A stretch of DNA of 64,000 bases, taken from Roseibium algicola (GTDB lineage: Bacteria > Pseudomonadota > Alphaproteobacteria > Rhizobiales > Stappiaceae). The translations under genes and the position numbers were made by a program. This document shows positions 55,640 to 64,000 of the stretch, piece after piece (position 1 is the stretch's first letter; each line of letters opens with the position of its first letter). Where the stretch lies: NCBI RefSeq assembly GCF_001999245.1, contig NZ_CP019630.1, positions 5,981,001-6,045,000 of the forward strand. Reading direction: 5' to 3'. Under the pieces are notes generated by a model, which was given only the letters and a program-made list of their open reading frames with translations, did no database searches and had not been told where the DNA came from.

Positions 55640-56998
55640 ATGGGCGCTGATGATCGCGCCAAGCTGATGGACAGCTTGAAAGCCAACCGCCGTTCTGCGC
55701 GTGGACGGGCGACGTCTTCGTCGGCGCGTCCACAAGCGGCAGCCCCGAAGCGCAAGGTCTATGACTTCAAGGAGCTGCCGCAGGTCAAGCAATTGCAGAT
55801 GCACAGAGCTGCGGCAGACATGATGGGGATCGAAAATCCGTTTTTCCGGCCTCACGACGGGCTGGCAGCGGGTACAAGCGTCATCAACGGCAGCAACTAC
55901 GACAATTTTGCTTCTTACAACTACCTCGGCCTGAACGGGCACACCAAGGTCAACGAAGCCGCAAAGGCCTATGTCGACAAATTCGGCACGAGCGTTTCCG
56001 CAAGCCGTATTGTTGCCGGCGAGCGCCCTTTCCACGCAGAACTGGAAGCAGCGCTGGCGAGGATCCACGGTGTGGAATCGTCGATCGTCATGGTGTCCGG
56101 TCATGCCACCAACGTCACGACGATCGGCCATTTGGTCCACAAGGGTGATCTGGTCCTGACAGACTCTTTCGTGCACAACTCGATTGCCGAAGGTGTTCGC
56201 CTGTCCGGCGCGACCCGCATGAACTTCCCTCATGATGATCTTGATGCTCTGGAAAAGATGCTCGCAGATCATCGACACAAATTCGACAAGGTGCTTGTTG
56301 TTGTGGAAGGTCTCTATTCGATGGATGGAGATTTCCCGGACCTGAAGCGGGTCGTGAAGCTCAAACAGGCTTATGACGCCTGGCTGATGGTCGACGAAGC
56401 ACATTCCATCGGTGTCCTCGGCAAGACCGGCAAGGGCATCGCCGAGCATTTCGGAATAGACCCGACTGAAGTCGAGATCTGGATGGGGACGCTGTCCAAG
56501 ACCTTCTCATCCTGCGGTGGCTATATCGCCGGATCCAAGGTCCTGTGCGACTACCTCAAAGTGTCTGCGCCGGGTTTCGTGTTTTCCGTTGGACTTTCCG
56601 CCGCGCTCGCAGGCGCTGCCATTGCGTCTGCCGAACTGCTCGAGCAGGAACCTGAGCGAGTCGCAAAGCTTCAGAAGAACGGAGCACTCTTTCTGGAGCT
56701 CGCGAAGGAAGCCGGACTGAACACTGGCCCCAGTGCCGGCTACGCGGTGGTTCCGGTCATTGTCGGCGATTCTGCAAGTGCCGCAACACTTTCCAATCGT
56801 TTGCTCGCAAAGGGAATCAATGCCCTGCCGATCATTTTCCCGGCCGTGCCTGAAAAATCAGCGCGCATTCGGTTCTTCATTACGAGCGAACATACCGAAG
56901 ACCAGATTCGGCGTGCTGTAGAGACAACGGCTTCCGAACTCGACGCCATGCGCGCGGACGGAACTGCCGTCGACAGGCTTATCAAGGCTACGCGCTAA
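55640..56998 (+). CDS. rkpG: Alpha-oxoamine synthase-family PLP enzyme, RkpG-type
   Basis: A 452-residue fold-type I PLP enzyme of the family containing 8-amino-7-oxononanoate synthase and serine palmitoyltransferase. The PLP lysine is Lys287 in TLSKTFSSCGGYIAG, with VDEAHSIGVLG just upstream; the glycine-rich ASRIVAGERPFH segment lies earlier. A 50-residue basic, alanine-rich N-terminal extension precedes the domain. These enzymes condense an acyl thioester with an amino acid, releasing CO2 and giving an alpha-amino ketone. It lies 26 bases after rkpA, so it can take the acyl chain from the ACP. The amino acid used is unknown. Confidence 0.9.
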   Translation: MGADDRAKLMDSLKANRRSARGRATSSSARPQAAAPKRKVYDFKELPQVKQLQMHRAAADMMGIENPFFRPHDGLAAGTSVINGSNYDNFASYNYLGLNGHTKVNEAAKAYVDKFGTSVSASRIVAGERPFHAELEAALARIHGVESSIVMVSGHATNVTTIGHLVHKGDLVLTDSFVHNSIAEGVRLSGATRMNFPHDDLDALEKMLADHRHKFDKVLVVVEGLYSMDGDFPDLKRVVKLKQAYDAWLMVDEAHSIGVLGKTGKGIAEHFGIDPTEVEIWMGTLSKTFSSCGGYIAGSKVLCDYLKVSAPGFVFSVGLSAALAGAAIASAELLEQEPERVAKLQKNGALFLELAKEAGLNTGPSAGYAVVPVIVGDSASAATLSNRLLAKGINALPIIFPAVPEKSARIRFFITSEHTEDQIRRAVETTASELDAMRADGTAVDRLIKATR

Positions 56999-57028
56999 CA
57001 GATTTGGGCACTATGCCTCCCGCAATTG

Positions 57029-57056
57029 CCGGACACGGATATGCTGTCGTGTCCGG
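57029..57056. terminator. Hairpin between convergent rkpG and rkpH
   Basis: A perfect 9-bp stem CCGGACACG / CGTGTCCGG with a 10-base loop. It lacks a T-tract and is only a candidate bidirectional terminator. Confidence 0.45.
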
Positions 57057-57068
57057 ATCAGCGGAAGC

Positions 57069-57878
57069 CTACCTGTCAGAGTTCTCTCGATAACGCGGAT
57101 CCTGATCAATCGTCACATCAAAACCGCCCATGAAGAGATCGCCGATTTTCGTCGGCAACAGATTTTGAAGGCGAATACCCCAGGCCAGCAAAAACGGAAA
57201 CGCATAGAACGGCTTGCGACGGTCGATGGCCCGTCGCATCAATGTGGCTGCTTTTGAAGCCGGCATTTCGAATGGTTTGGCACCGTTGTGGCGCGCAGAC
57301 ATCGGTGAAGTGATGAACCCCGGACAGATGATCGTCACGGATATGCCGAAGGGCTTCAACCAACCGCGAAGGGAATGCCCGTAGGCAATGAGTGCCGCCT
57401 TCGTGGCGCTGTAGCTCGGCATATCCGGCAAGGCACGCATTCCGGCCAGAGACGAGATAAGCACCAGTTGCCCCTGCCGGCGTTTTTGCATGTTGTCGAC
57501 GAGGCCTGTGAGAGTGTTGACCACGCCTCGATAATTCACATCGATCTGCCGATCGCTGTCGGCATTCGTTTCGCGCGTTCGGTTGGGGCCGAGCCCTGCA
57601 GTCACACCAGCATTTGCAATGACCAGATCGACAGGATGCCGTGCATCCAGATCACTGAGGTAGCCATGCAGTGCTTCGCGATCACGAATATCGATGGCGC
57701 TGATTTCACCGTCTGCGCCAAGCTCGCGGATTTCCTTCAGCAGAGCTTCCAGACGCGCCTCGTCCCGGGCAATGAGGGCGAAATAGATGCCAGGACCAGC
57801 GTATTCACGAGCAAGCGCCTGCCCTATGCCGCCACTGGCACCGGTCAACACGATGACCTTTTGTGTTTCGCCTGCCAT
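57069..57878 (-). CDS. rkpH: Short-chain dehydrogenase/reductase, RkpH-type
   Basis: A 269-residue classical SDR. The cofactor motif TGASGGIG is at residues about 12-19, then NAGVTAG, the catalytic Ser in VLISSLAG, and YSATKAALIAYG (YxxxK). A C-terminal hydrophobic part (FYAFPFLLAWGIRL) suggests membrane association. The frame is open to 58016 inside the upstream gene; the ATG at 57878 has GGAG upstream. In context it probably reduces the keto group of the amino-ketone made by the RkpA/RkpG pair (inference), as 3-ketosphinganine reductases do. Confidence 0.88.
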   Translation of the reverse strand: MAGETQKVIVLTGASGGIGQALAREYAGPGIYFALIARDEARLEALLKEIRELGADGEISAIDIRDREALHGYLSDLDARHPVDLVIANAGVTAGLGPNRTRETNADSDRQIDVNYRGVVNTLTGLVDNMQKRRQGQLVLISSLAGMRALPDMPSYSATKAALIAYGHSLRGWLKPFGISVTIICPGFITSPMSARHNGAKPFEMPASKAATLMRRAIDRRKPFYAFPFLLAWGIRLQNLLPTKIGDLFMGGFDVTIDQDPRYRENSDR

Positions 57879-57898
57879 TCTTGCCTCTCCCATGAGGG

Positions 57899-59638
57899 TT
57901 AGATTCCAAGTTTTCTGCCTAGCCAGGACGAGTGCCGCTTGATCGCGGTCACCAGAAGGTGCCGCTTGTCTGTCCGCTGCTCCGCTAGCCGCGCAACCAA
58001 AAACTCCGGTGAGCATGGCAACAAGGAAACCGGGTCAATTGTGCGGGCATACTTCACGAGAGCCAGATAGACCAGCTCCGGCAAGGTGCGGCTTGTGCCC
58101 CTGCCTTCAATCTGGGTCAAATCCTCACAAAGGCCCCAGCCGGCATAAAAGGGCGCTCCGTGGACACACACCTTCTTGCCCCGCAGCAAAGCTTCGAACC
58201 CCGATAACGAAGAAAAAGTCTCGACACAATCGACTGCCTCTATGAGGTCGATGATATTCGCATCTTCGGCAATTTCATCGGCGTATTCCAGCGCGGTTTC
58301 ACGGGGTACCTTGCCTTTGCGCAAACCGGTCTCAACATCGGGATGTGGCTTGAAAACCAGAAACGCCTCGGGATGACGGGCACGGGCGAGGCGAAGCAGA
58401 TCGAGATTCACGTTCGGTGTGTTGGCGCAATCGATTGTCGCAGATCTGGATTTTCTGATTGCCGCATCGTCCGCAACCTGCCCCGGTACAAGGATCTTAT
58501 CCTTGTTGGCCGGATAGGCAAATGAACGCGTCTTGCCGAAATTGTATTTGGAGACCCTGGCGCGAATGATCAGGTCGATCAAAGCTTCGCCCCGGTTCCG
58601 TTCTTCCGGTGAAAGCACGTACTCTTTCAGTAGCACCTCAAGCCGGCTGGGCCGAGAGGGGTCGTAGTAGATGCCGAGGTCATCGACCGCAAGCATAGCC
58701 CCTCTTGCAAGGCCTGCACCAAGACCGACGGAGCGCAAGAAACCGTCTTCTATGCGCGACAACTGAATCCCGTTTTGTATGCAGATCTGCTCGAACGCGG
58801 GATCGGTGCGCCCTGCCCAGGAATATATCCGCCCGCCGTCACTCCGTGCGGCTGAGACAGCGTCCTGTTGGGTTTCGTGAAACGTGACCGCCCCGCCTTT
58901 TCCGGAAAAGGTGGCGTTGATCGAAGGATGGTTCCAATACTGCGCGCCGTAACAATGGCCGGGCATGGCGTTGTCCTGCCACTGCTCCTGCATAAGCGAG
59001 TGGATCTCCAGCGCATCACCTGGGTGCAGAAGATCGCCTGTATAAGGTGAGAACCATGCAGTCCGGCAAGACAATATCCAGTTCAGCAGATCGTCGGTGG
59101 CTATCTGCTCAAGAGCGGCCCTGTTTTTGAGCTCGGTCCAGAACAACGCTCCCTCTTGTCGGACGTCGTCTCCGGCCAAAAGCCTTTGAAGCGAAAGACC
59201 TTCGGCTCCAGCAACCGCAGTTTCGCCCGCCGCGGAACAGGAGAGCGACTGCTCACGCCAGGTGCCTGCAAAATCGCAAACCGACGCAATATTCCGACCA
59301 TGTGTGACGAACTGCCGGATTAACGTGTCACAGGCGACGCTCATCAAAGACCGTTCTTTCAGCTCAGTGCGGCTCACTGGCAAAAGAATTAAGCTGGAGG
59401 GCAGCCGCCGGGCTTGTGCAGGGGTCGGTCCTTCCAGGACCAGAAGAAGGCTACCTGTGACAGGCTTCATTCCGCTGAACGTATTAGCGTTTTTCAGCCA
59501 AACTGCCTGATAGGGATTGGTATCTGAACTCTCAAGGATCCCGCCCTCGTGAGCCGCCTGAAGCCGGGCTTCCAAAGGCCGAAGCTCCGGGTCGACAATC
59601 TTCAACGCCGATTTATGCCCCTTCAGCCAACCGATCAC
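57899..59638 (-). CDS. KpsC-like capsule polysaccharide protein (RkpJ-type)
   Basis: A 579-residue protein. The C-terminal part (about 260-560) has KpsC/WcbA landmarks: IYSWAGR, SRIEDGFLRSVGLG, FKPHPDVE, and GFEALLRGKKVCVHGAPFYAGWGL. In E. coli, KpsC has two Kdo-transferase modules that build the poly-Kdo linker on the capsule lipid anchor. Here only one clear module is present and the first 250 residues are divergent. The position next to the SDR gene matches rhizobial rkpJ. It overlaps the upstream KpsS-like gene by four bases. Confidence 0.85.
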   Translation of the reverse strand: MIGWLKGHKSALKIVDPELRPLEARLQAAHEGGILESSDTNPYQAVWLKNANTFSGMKPVTGSLLLVLEGPTPAQARRLPSSLILLPVSRTELKERSLMSVACDTLIRQFVTHGRNIASVCDFAGTWREQSLSCSAAGETAVAGAEGLSLQRLLAGDDVRQEGALFWTELKNRAALEQIATDDLLNWILSCRTAWFSPYTGDLLHPGDALEIHSLMQEQWQDNAMPGHCYGAQYWNHPSINATFSGKGGAVTFHETQQDAVSAARSDGGRIYSWAGRTDPAFEQICIQNGIQLSRIEDGFLRSVGLGAGLARGAMLAVDDLGIYYDPSRPSRLEVLLKEYVLSPEERNRGEALIDLIIRARVSKYNFGKTRSFAYPANKDKILVPGQVADDAAIRKSRSATIDCANTPNVNLDLLRLARARHPEAFLVFKPHPDVETGLRKGKVPRETALEYADEIAEDANIIDLIEAVDCVETFSSLSGFEALLRGKKVCVHGAPFYAGWGLCEDLTQIEGRGTSRTLPELVYLALVKYARTIDPVSLLPCSPEFLVARLAEQRTDKRHLLVTAIKRHSSWLGRKLGI

Positions 59639-60957
59639 AACGGCACTCCGAGCGCACGTGCCCTGGCGAGCCTGGGAGGAGGATCGACATAGGCTCCGAA
59701 GGCGTTCAAGTCTCTATTGGCAATCTTTTCGGCAATGTTTTTCGCCGCAACTGCGACGCCTTCCGAATTGTGGATCGACCCTCTCACCTGCGTTGAAGCT
59801 GCCAGCGCTTGAACGTAAGTGAGGAGAAGGTCACGATCCGGCTGATCTGGATTATTCCAGAAACTCGCCAGATCACCCTGGTGGGTCAGGCCGGCAATAT
59901 CGTAGTGGGCCGGCACCAGCGTCTTCACCGGCACGCCAGCTTGCAAGGCTTCCAGCCCGGCAGTGGAATTCAGCGTCACGACCCCGAGCGCCTGCTCGAA
60001 CGGCTTTGCAAGGCCGCCGCCATCGAGAAAATGCACCCTGTGCTGCAAGCCGAAGCGGTCTGCAAGTTGATTGGCAACACCCGGCCAGTCTTCGAAGCCG
60101 ACATCGAGAGGGTGGCTCTTCAGAACCAGATGAACGTCGTCATCTGCCACTTCGGTCAAGGAGCGAAAAACGACTTCCAGAACCTCTTCAAAACTGTGGA
60201 ACGGAGAATGTCTGCGTAACTGGAAATCTCCCTCCAGCTGCAACGGCAGCACGTAATAGCGAACCGCCTTCTCCTGCAATTCCGCAAGCTGGTGTTCTGC
60301 TGCCCTGTTCCTCCGCTTTTCCGTCAACAGCCTGACTGCTCCGCGCAGATATTCCGCGACCGGGGAATAGATCGTGTGCCGCTGATAGGCTGGATAGAGC
60401 GGCTTCAGGAAGACATTCGTCAGGTTATAAACCACGTCAGGCGCTGTCTGGAGCCAGAAGCTGGAGGGATAACGCGGGGAGAGATCCATCGGCCCTGCTG
60501 TCTCGGCTATGCGCCTTATCGCAGCCGGTTCGGAAGGAAAGTGACTGAGCGTGGACAAACCGGTTCGCTCCAGCGTCATCCAGCCGGGCCGCAATGCCCC
60601 AAGTTCTGTCACGGCAACATAAACGCCTAACTGGACTGCCTTTTCGATAGCAAGGCGATGGTAAAGGCGCTGATCCCCATGAAGAACGAGATCTGTAATC
60701 TCGTGTTTGCGCAGATAGTCTTCTATGTAAGCCGGCCATTCGGATGGCTGCCCCTTGAAACTGACACAACCCTTTCCGTGCCAATGTAGCCAGTCACCAG
60801 CGCAGAAATTGATCCGGTGAACATCAAACCCGAGGGCTTTGAGGCAATCACCCGTTTGCTTGTAGAGCGGAGATAACGGTCCCTGCAGAAATAAGACCCG
60901 TCTTACGACGTTTGGGCGAGTTTCCGTTGCCACAGACGGCTCAACCGCGCCAGACAT
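59635..60957 (-). CDS. KpsS-like capsule polysaccharide protein (copy 1)
   Basis: A 440-residue protein beginning VLFLQGPLSPLYKQTGDCL. It also has INFCAGDWLHWHG, LHGDQRLYHRLA, and ALRPGWMTLERTGLSTLS. These are the ordered KpsS signatures; in E. coli KpsS adds the first Kdo to the phospholipid anchor of the capsule. The start at 60957 overlaps the stop of the other KpsS-like gene by 17 bases and has GGTGGA upstream. Its own stop overlaps the KpsC-like gene start. Confidence 0.85.
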   Translation of the reverse strand: MSGAVEPSVATETRPNVVRRVLFLQGPLSPLYKQTGDCLKALGFDVHRINFCAGDWLHWHGKGCVSFKGQPSEWPAYIEDYLRKHEITDLVLHGDQRLYHRLAIEKAVQLGVYVAVTELGALRPGWMTLERTGLSTLSHFPSEPAAIRRIAETAGPMDLSPRYPSSFWLQTAPDVVYNLTNVFLKPLYPAYQRHTIYSPVAEYLRGAVRLLTEKRRNRAAEHQLAELQEKAVRYYVLPLQLEGDFQLRRHSPFHSFEEVLEVVFRSLTEVADDDVHLVLKSHPLDVGFEDWPGVANQLADRFGLQHRVHFLDGGGLAKPFEQALGVVTLNSTAGLEALQAGVPVKTLVPAHYDIAGLTHQGDLASFWNNPDQPDRDLLLTYVQALAASTQVRGSIHNSEGVAVAAKNIAEKIANRDLNAFGAYVDPPPRLARARALGVPL

Positions 60958-62290
60958 GTGTCCACCGTTCAGTTTTGCCGCGCCGTTCCAGTTGTTCGGA
61001 GAAGGTCGTCGCGATCCCTCTCGCCTGAGCCTTTTGCAAACGAGGCGGCATTTCACAGAAGGCTTGCGGCAAATTAACCGTGTCCGCAATCATCCGTTCC
61101 GCCATCATGTCGGCAGCCGCCTCTCTGCCTTCCTTGGTGTAGAAACATCCCTTGACCTGAATGGACGCGGCAAGCAACCGCTCAAGCGCATCCAGCAGAT
61201 CCTGATCGGGCATCGTCGGGTTGCGCCAGAAATCATCAAGAGGATTCTGGCACGTCAGCCCTGCGATATCATAAAGTGCGATGCCGAGAACCTTCGTGGG
61301 GCAATTCGCCCTGAGGGCATGAAGACCGGTGGTGCTGTTGATCGTCAAGGAGCCTGCTGCGTGTTCCAGTAGCCGGTTCAGGTTGCCACCATCCACCAGA
61401 ACCACACGCTTCTTGACCCGGTATTTCTTGGCGAGCGTCCGCAGGATTCGCCCCCAAGGCTCCATGCCATTGTCCAGAGGGTGGACCTTGAAGACAAGGC
61501 GCGCCGCGGCAGGTGCGTTTTCTGCAAACGACTTGATAACCTCCTCCGCAGCATCCGCAATATGGTCATACTGGGAGTTATAGCGCAGCTGATAGTCGCT
61601 CTGAAGCTGAAGAGGAAAGACGTAGTATGGCAGGCCAGTCGCAATAATGTCGTCAATCACGTGGTGGGCGTGCCTGTTGCGGCTTTTGGCGAGCGAGAAT
61701 CGCGGAATATTGCTCAGGTAGTCGATCAGCGGATGATAGAGCTTGTCACGGACATACCTGGGATATGACAACGCGAAGATCACGTTGGACATATTGTAGG
61801 TTACCTCGTTCACCGCTTCGTTGATGAACGGATACTTGTAGAGTGCCTGCCGGTCGATATCCGGAAGGCTGCTACCTACCTTCATGATGAGTTCCGGATC
61901 ATCCGGAAACCGGGAGTGCGCGGACATTCCGCAATGCTCGAGCGTTATCCAGTCCGGACGCAGATAGCCGTTCTCAAAGGTCAGACACGTTATGCCGAGT
62001 TCCGCTCCCACTTCCGCCGCTGCGACATGATAAGGCACACGATCCGCGTAATAGACGATGTGGGTAATCTTCTGGTCGAGACAGTAGGCTCGAAGCCAGT
62101 TGGGCCAGTTTCGCAAGGAACCGCGATAGGATGTACATCTGCGGTCGTGCCAACCGATCCAGTCGCCGGCACACAGGTTCACCCGGCGTGTGGACGCCCC
62201 TGCTTTTTCAAGGCTGTCGGCAATGGTTCGCGCAAAAACGCCAGGCGGCCCTTGCAGAAACAGCACCACCATTGAACTGACTGAAACCAT
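60941..62290 (-). CDS. KpsS-like capsule polysaccharide protein (copy 2)
   Basis: About 449 residues, with the same signature series as the next gene (VLFLQGPPGVFARTIADSL, NLCAGDWIGWHD, YYADRVPYHVAA, YLRPDWITLEHCGMSAHS) but clearly divergent from it. Starts at 62302 (TTG), 62290 or 62272 are possible; the ATG at 62290 is chosen. Two KpsS-type proteins in series are unusual: one may start the linker while the other acts on a different acceptor (inference). It is the first of the overlapping KpsS-KpsS-KpsC set. Confidence 0.85.
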   Translation of the reverse strand: MVSVSSMVVLFLQGPPGVFARTIADSLEKAGASTRRVNLCAGDWIGWHDRRCTSYRGSLRNWPNWLRAYCLDQKITHIVYYADRVPYHVAAAEVGAELGITCLTFENGYLRPDWITLEHCGMSAHSRFPDDPELIMKVGSSLPDIDRQALYKYPFINEAVNEVTYNMSNVIFALSYPRYVRDKLYHPLIDYLSNIPRFSLAKSRNRHAHHVIDDIIATGLPYYVFPLQLQSDYQLRYNSQYDHIADAAEEVIKSFAENAPAAARLVFKVHPLDNGMEPWGRILRTLAKKYRVKKRVVLVDGGNLNRLLEHAAGSLTINSTTGLHALRANCPTKVLGIALYDIAGLTCQNPLDDFWRNPTMPDQDLLDALERLLAASIQVKGCFYTKEGREAAADMMAERMIADTVNLPQAFCEMPPRLQKAQARGIATTFSEQLERRGKTERWTHVWRG

Positions 62291-62363
62291 GCAATCTGCC
62301 AACCTACCGGCTTTAACGGCCCACGATGTTTATCTGAGCCGTTAAATCTTCGTACGGCAACTG

Positions 62364-63491
62364 TTAATCCGTGATGTTACTTACCACAGAGTAGTTGCTG
62401 ATGAGCGGAGCGATGATTTGCAGGAACTTGCCAAGCTCAGCAGTCGGATGGTTCGAAACGAACAGGATATCCTTGTCCCGCATTTCGAATTTCTGCGACA
62501 TGAAGAAACCCTTCGGATCGCGAAGGCTCAGCTTGTAGACAAGAGGAACGCTCTGACCCGTCAGCTTGTCCGCAAGAAGAGGCTTGAGCTTTCGCACAAG
62601 CGCAGCATCTTCGAAGCGGAACAGGAACACACCGTTTGCATCCGCGCGGTCATCCCGCAAACCACCCACCGTCGCCAGGGCCTCGGCCATCGTGACGGTC
62701 TTCGTCCTGAACGGAACGAGCTGGTTTGCCTTGAGGGCACCGAAAGCAGAGAAAGTACGCGGGCGATGCGACAGAAGAATGTTGTCGTTCGGCGCGATCA
62801 GAACGTTGTTTTCCGGATAATCGATCAGGTCTTCCAGACGGGTGGTACCGGCGCGGTTGCCGCGCTTCAGCGTAACCACGGTCTCATAGGTCGCGTCGCG
62901 CGCGCCACCTGCCTGCGCAACGAGGTCAAGCAGGCGAGTATTTCGCAGCGGCAACGGATAAACGCCGGGCTTGGCGACATCGCCGACGACAACCGCGGTT
63001 GAGCTCAGCTTGTCTCTGAGGGAAATCAGAACCTGCGGCTCAACGGCCTTGCCAACGAGTTTCTGCTGCACCGACTGGCGCAAGCCCTCAATGCTGAGGC
63101 CTGCCGCCCGTATACGGCCAGCGTACGGCACGAAGATATAGCCGCTCTCGTCAACAACGGATGGAATGTTGCTCGACCCGCCACCGCCACTGCTGAACAG
63201 GCCGTCTGGCGACGCTTCCCAGATAGTGACATTCAGCGTGTCGCCAACGCCGAGGAGTGTTGAAGACCCGCCACTCCCCACTCCGTGGAACTGGTTGGCG
63301 AAAGCAAGTGGGCGGTAATTCTTGATGGTGTCAATGTTGGACGGCTCGACAACGACGACGGTGTAATCCCCCGTCTGCGCGCTGGTTTCTACATCTTGCG
63401 ACGAAATATTTATCGCAGCCGGGCCCTCGCCCGGCAGGGCGGAGCATCCAAACAGAACTCCGGCAGCCGCCAATACTGACAAAAAACGCAT
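62364..63491 (-). CDS. Polysaccharide export outer-membrane lipoprotein, Wza/KpsD type
   Basis: A 375-residue protein with a lipoprotein signal (lipobox LFGC after about 15 residues). A polysaccharide export domain follows (LLGVGDTLNVTIWEASPDG, GYIFVPYAGRIRAAGLSIEGL), then SLBB-like repeats (VVVGDVAKPGVYPLPL, RTFSAFGALKANQLVPF). It would form the outer-membrane channel for capsule export. No transport ATPase (KpsT/M) or Wzc-like gene is visible in the window. The first gene of the minus-strand capsule set, 73 bases upstream of the KpsS-like genes. Confidence 0.92.
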   Translation of the reverse strand: MRFLSVLAAAGVLFGCSALPGEGPAAINISSQDVETSAQTGDYTVVVVEPSNIDTIKNYRPLAFANQFHGVGSGGSSTLLGVGDTLNVTIWEASPDGLFSSGGGGSSNIPSVVDESGYIFVPYAGRIRAAGLSIEGLRQSVQQKLVGKAVEPQVLISLRDKLSSTAVVVGDVAKPGVYPLPLRNTRLLDLVAQAGGARDATYETVVTLKRGNRAGTTRLEDLIDYPENNVLIAPNDNILLSHRPRTFSAFGALKANQLVPFRTKTVTMAEALATVGGLRDDRADANGVFLFRFEDAALVRKLKPLLADKLTGQSVPLVYKLSLRDPKGFFMSQKFEMRDKDILFVSNHPTAELGKFLQIIAPLISNYSVVSNITD

Positions 63492-63728
63492 TAGTACCCA
63501 ATCCACCCAAATTGCTGCCAAGTCTGGTAACACCCTCTTGCAAGGTTGTCCAAGACGCATCGCAGCTTTCCCCGGGAGAAACCTCCCAGCTGTGACTTTG
63601 CTGTAACACTACACCGTCTTTTCCTAGTGAATTGATAAATTTCCAATTTATCGTCTTCTGTTCGGCATGTGAGCGTCGATAATCGAATTCAGCGTCAGAG
63701 CTTCCAACATCTGTCTTCGGGGTATCTT

Positions 63729-64000
63729 ATGACCGCCAGCAACCGGCATAACGACATTAAAAACATTAAAATTCTCTCGTCAGAATTAACAATCTGGCTG
63801 CGGGATTCGGCCTTGCCGCTCTGGTCAACTGCCGGTATCGACTCGCAAACAAAAACCAGTCTTGACGTTATCGACCTCAAAACTGGTGCCGGCCTTCCGG
63901 TCACGCGGCGCGCGCGGGTCGTAAGCAGGCAGATCTATTCCTTTCTGGAAGGCAAGAAGCTCGGGTGGACAGGACCAGCCGAGGAATTAGCAACCGAACT
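63729..64000 (+). CDS. AGE-family sugar epimerase/isomerase (5' part)
   Basis: The start (ATG 63729) and 90 residues are visible; the gene runs off the right edge. The N-terminus WLRDSALPLWSTAGID, followed by TRRARVVSRQIYSFLEG and LGWTGPA, matches the N-acylglucosamine 2-epimerase / mannose-6-phosphate isomerase (AGE) fold. It would supply a nucleotide-sugar precursor for the capsule or act on a related hexose. It is divergent from the export gene across a 237-base gap. Confidence 0.75.
   Translation, partial: MTASNRHNDIKNIKILSSELTIWLRDSALPLWSTAGIDSQTKTSLDVIDLKTGAGLPVTRRARVVSRQIYSFLEGKKLGWTGPAEELATE

Overview
The window looks like chromosomal DNA of a marine-type Alphaproteobacterium of the order Hyphomicrobiales. 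A Stappiaceae-like lineage (Roseibium/Labrenzia relatives) is my best guess from gene content and moderately high GC. Supporting signs are soxBDAG sarcosine oxidase, a bmt/mttB pair, glutathione-linked formaldehyde oxidation, the aminotransferase-hom-glpX-recJ order, and an rkp-type fatty-acid-synthase/capsule locus of the kind known from Sinorhizobium. The genus is an inference from protein content, not from a marker gene. I saw no insertion sequence, prophage, tRNA, rRNA or CRISPR array.

Layout. 1-3.8 kb: the 3' end of a Dcp-type peptidase, a DUF423 membrane protein, then a cytochrome P450 translationally coupled to an LpxL/HtrB-like acyltransferase. 3.8-11.5 kb: one-carbon catabolism, with fghA and adhC on the minus strand divergent from soxBDAG. 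11.5-13.7 kb: a double HD-GYP-like protein and an EEP-family phosphatase/nuclease. 13.7-18 kb: a duplicated module of PiT phosphate transporter plus Nudix hydrolase, preceded by a near-perfect 28-bp dyad. 18-24.8 kb: a nitrilase-family protein, recJ, glpX, hom and an alanine/LL-DAP-type aminotransferase. 25-31 kb: a GGDEF protein with a destroyed active-site motif, a small lipoprotein, PHA synthase phaC, and a PAS-GAF-GGDEF-EAL protein. 31.5-40 kb: accessory metabolism and transport (agmatinase family, CDF metal exporter, guanine deaminase, MFS exporter with a divergent MerR regulator, MATE pump). 40-44.5 kb: rplM-rpsI, a hotdog thioesterase, a secreted TIM-barrel-like protein and a flavocytochrome-type reductase. 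44.7-47.7 kb: bmt divergent from a non-pyrrolysine mttB homologue.

48-64 kb is the most distinctive region. A 2535-residue multidomain synthase (KS-AT-DH-unassigned region-ER-KR-ACP, no thioesterase) is followed by an alpha-oxoamine synthase. On the opposite strand lie a short-chain dehydrogenase, a KpsC-like protein, two tandem KpsS-like proteins and a Wza/KpsD-type outer-membrane export lipoprotein. A divergent AGE-family sugar epimerase/isomerase runs off the right edge. The order matches the rhizobial rkpA-G-H-J capsule genes. The enzymology (polyketide/fatty chain, then decarboxylative condensation with an amino acid, then ketone reduction) implies a sphingoid-base-like amino-lipid linked to capsule assembly.

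How the parts fit. MttB/Bmt can remove methyl groups from betaine-like compounds. SoxBDAG demethylates sarcosine to glycine and releases a formaldehyde-level carbon. AdhC/FghA oxidise formaldehyde to formate through glutathione. Three proteins belong to c-di-GMP signalling families (HD-GYP, degenerate GGDEF, GGDEF-EAL), and phaC and the capsule locus point to a storage and surface-polysaccharide lifestyle.
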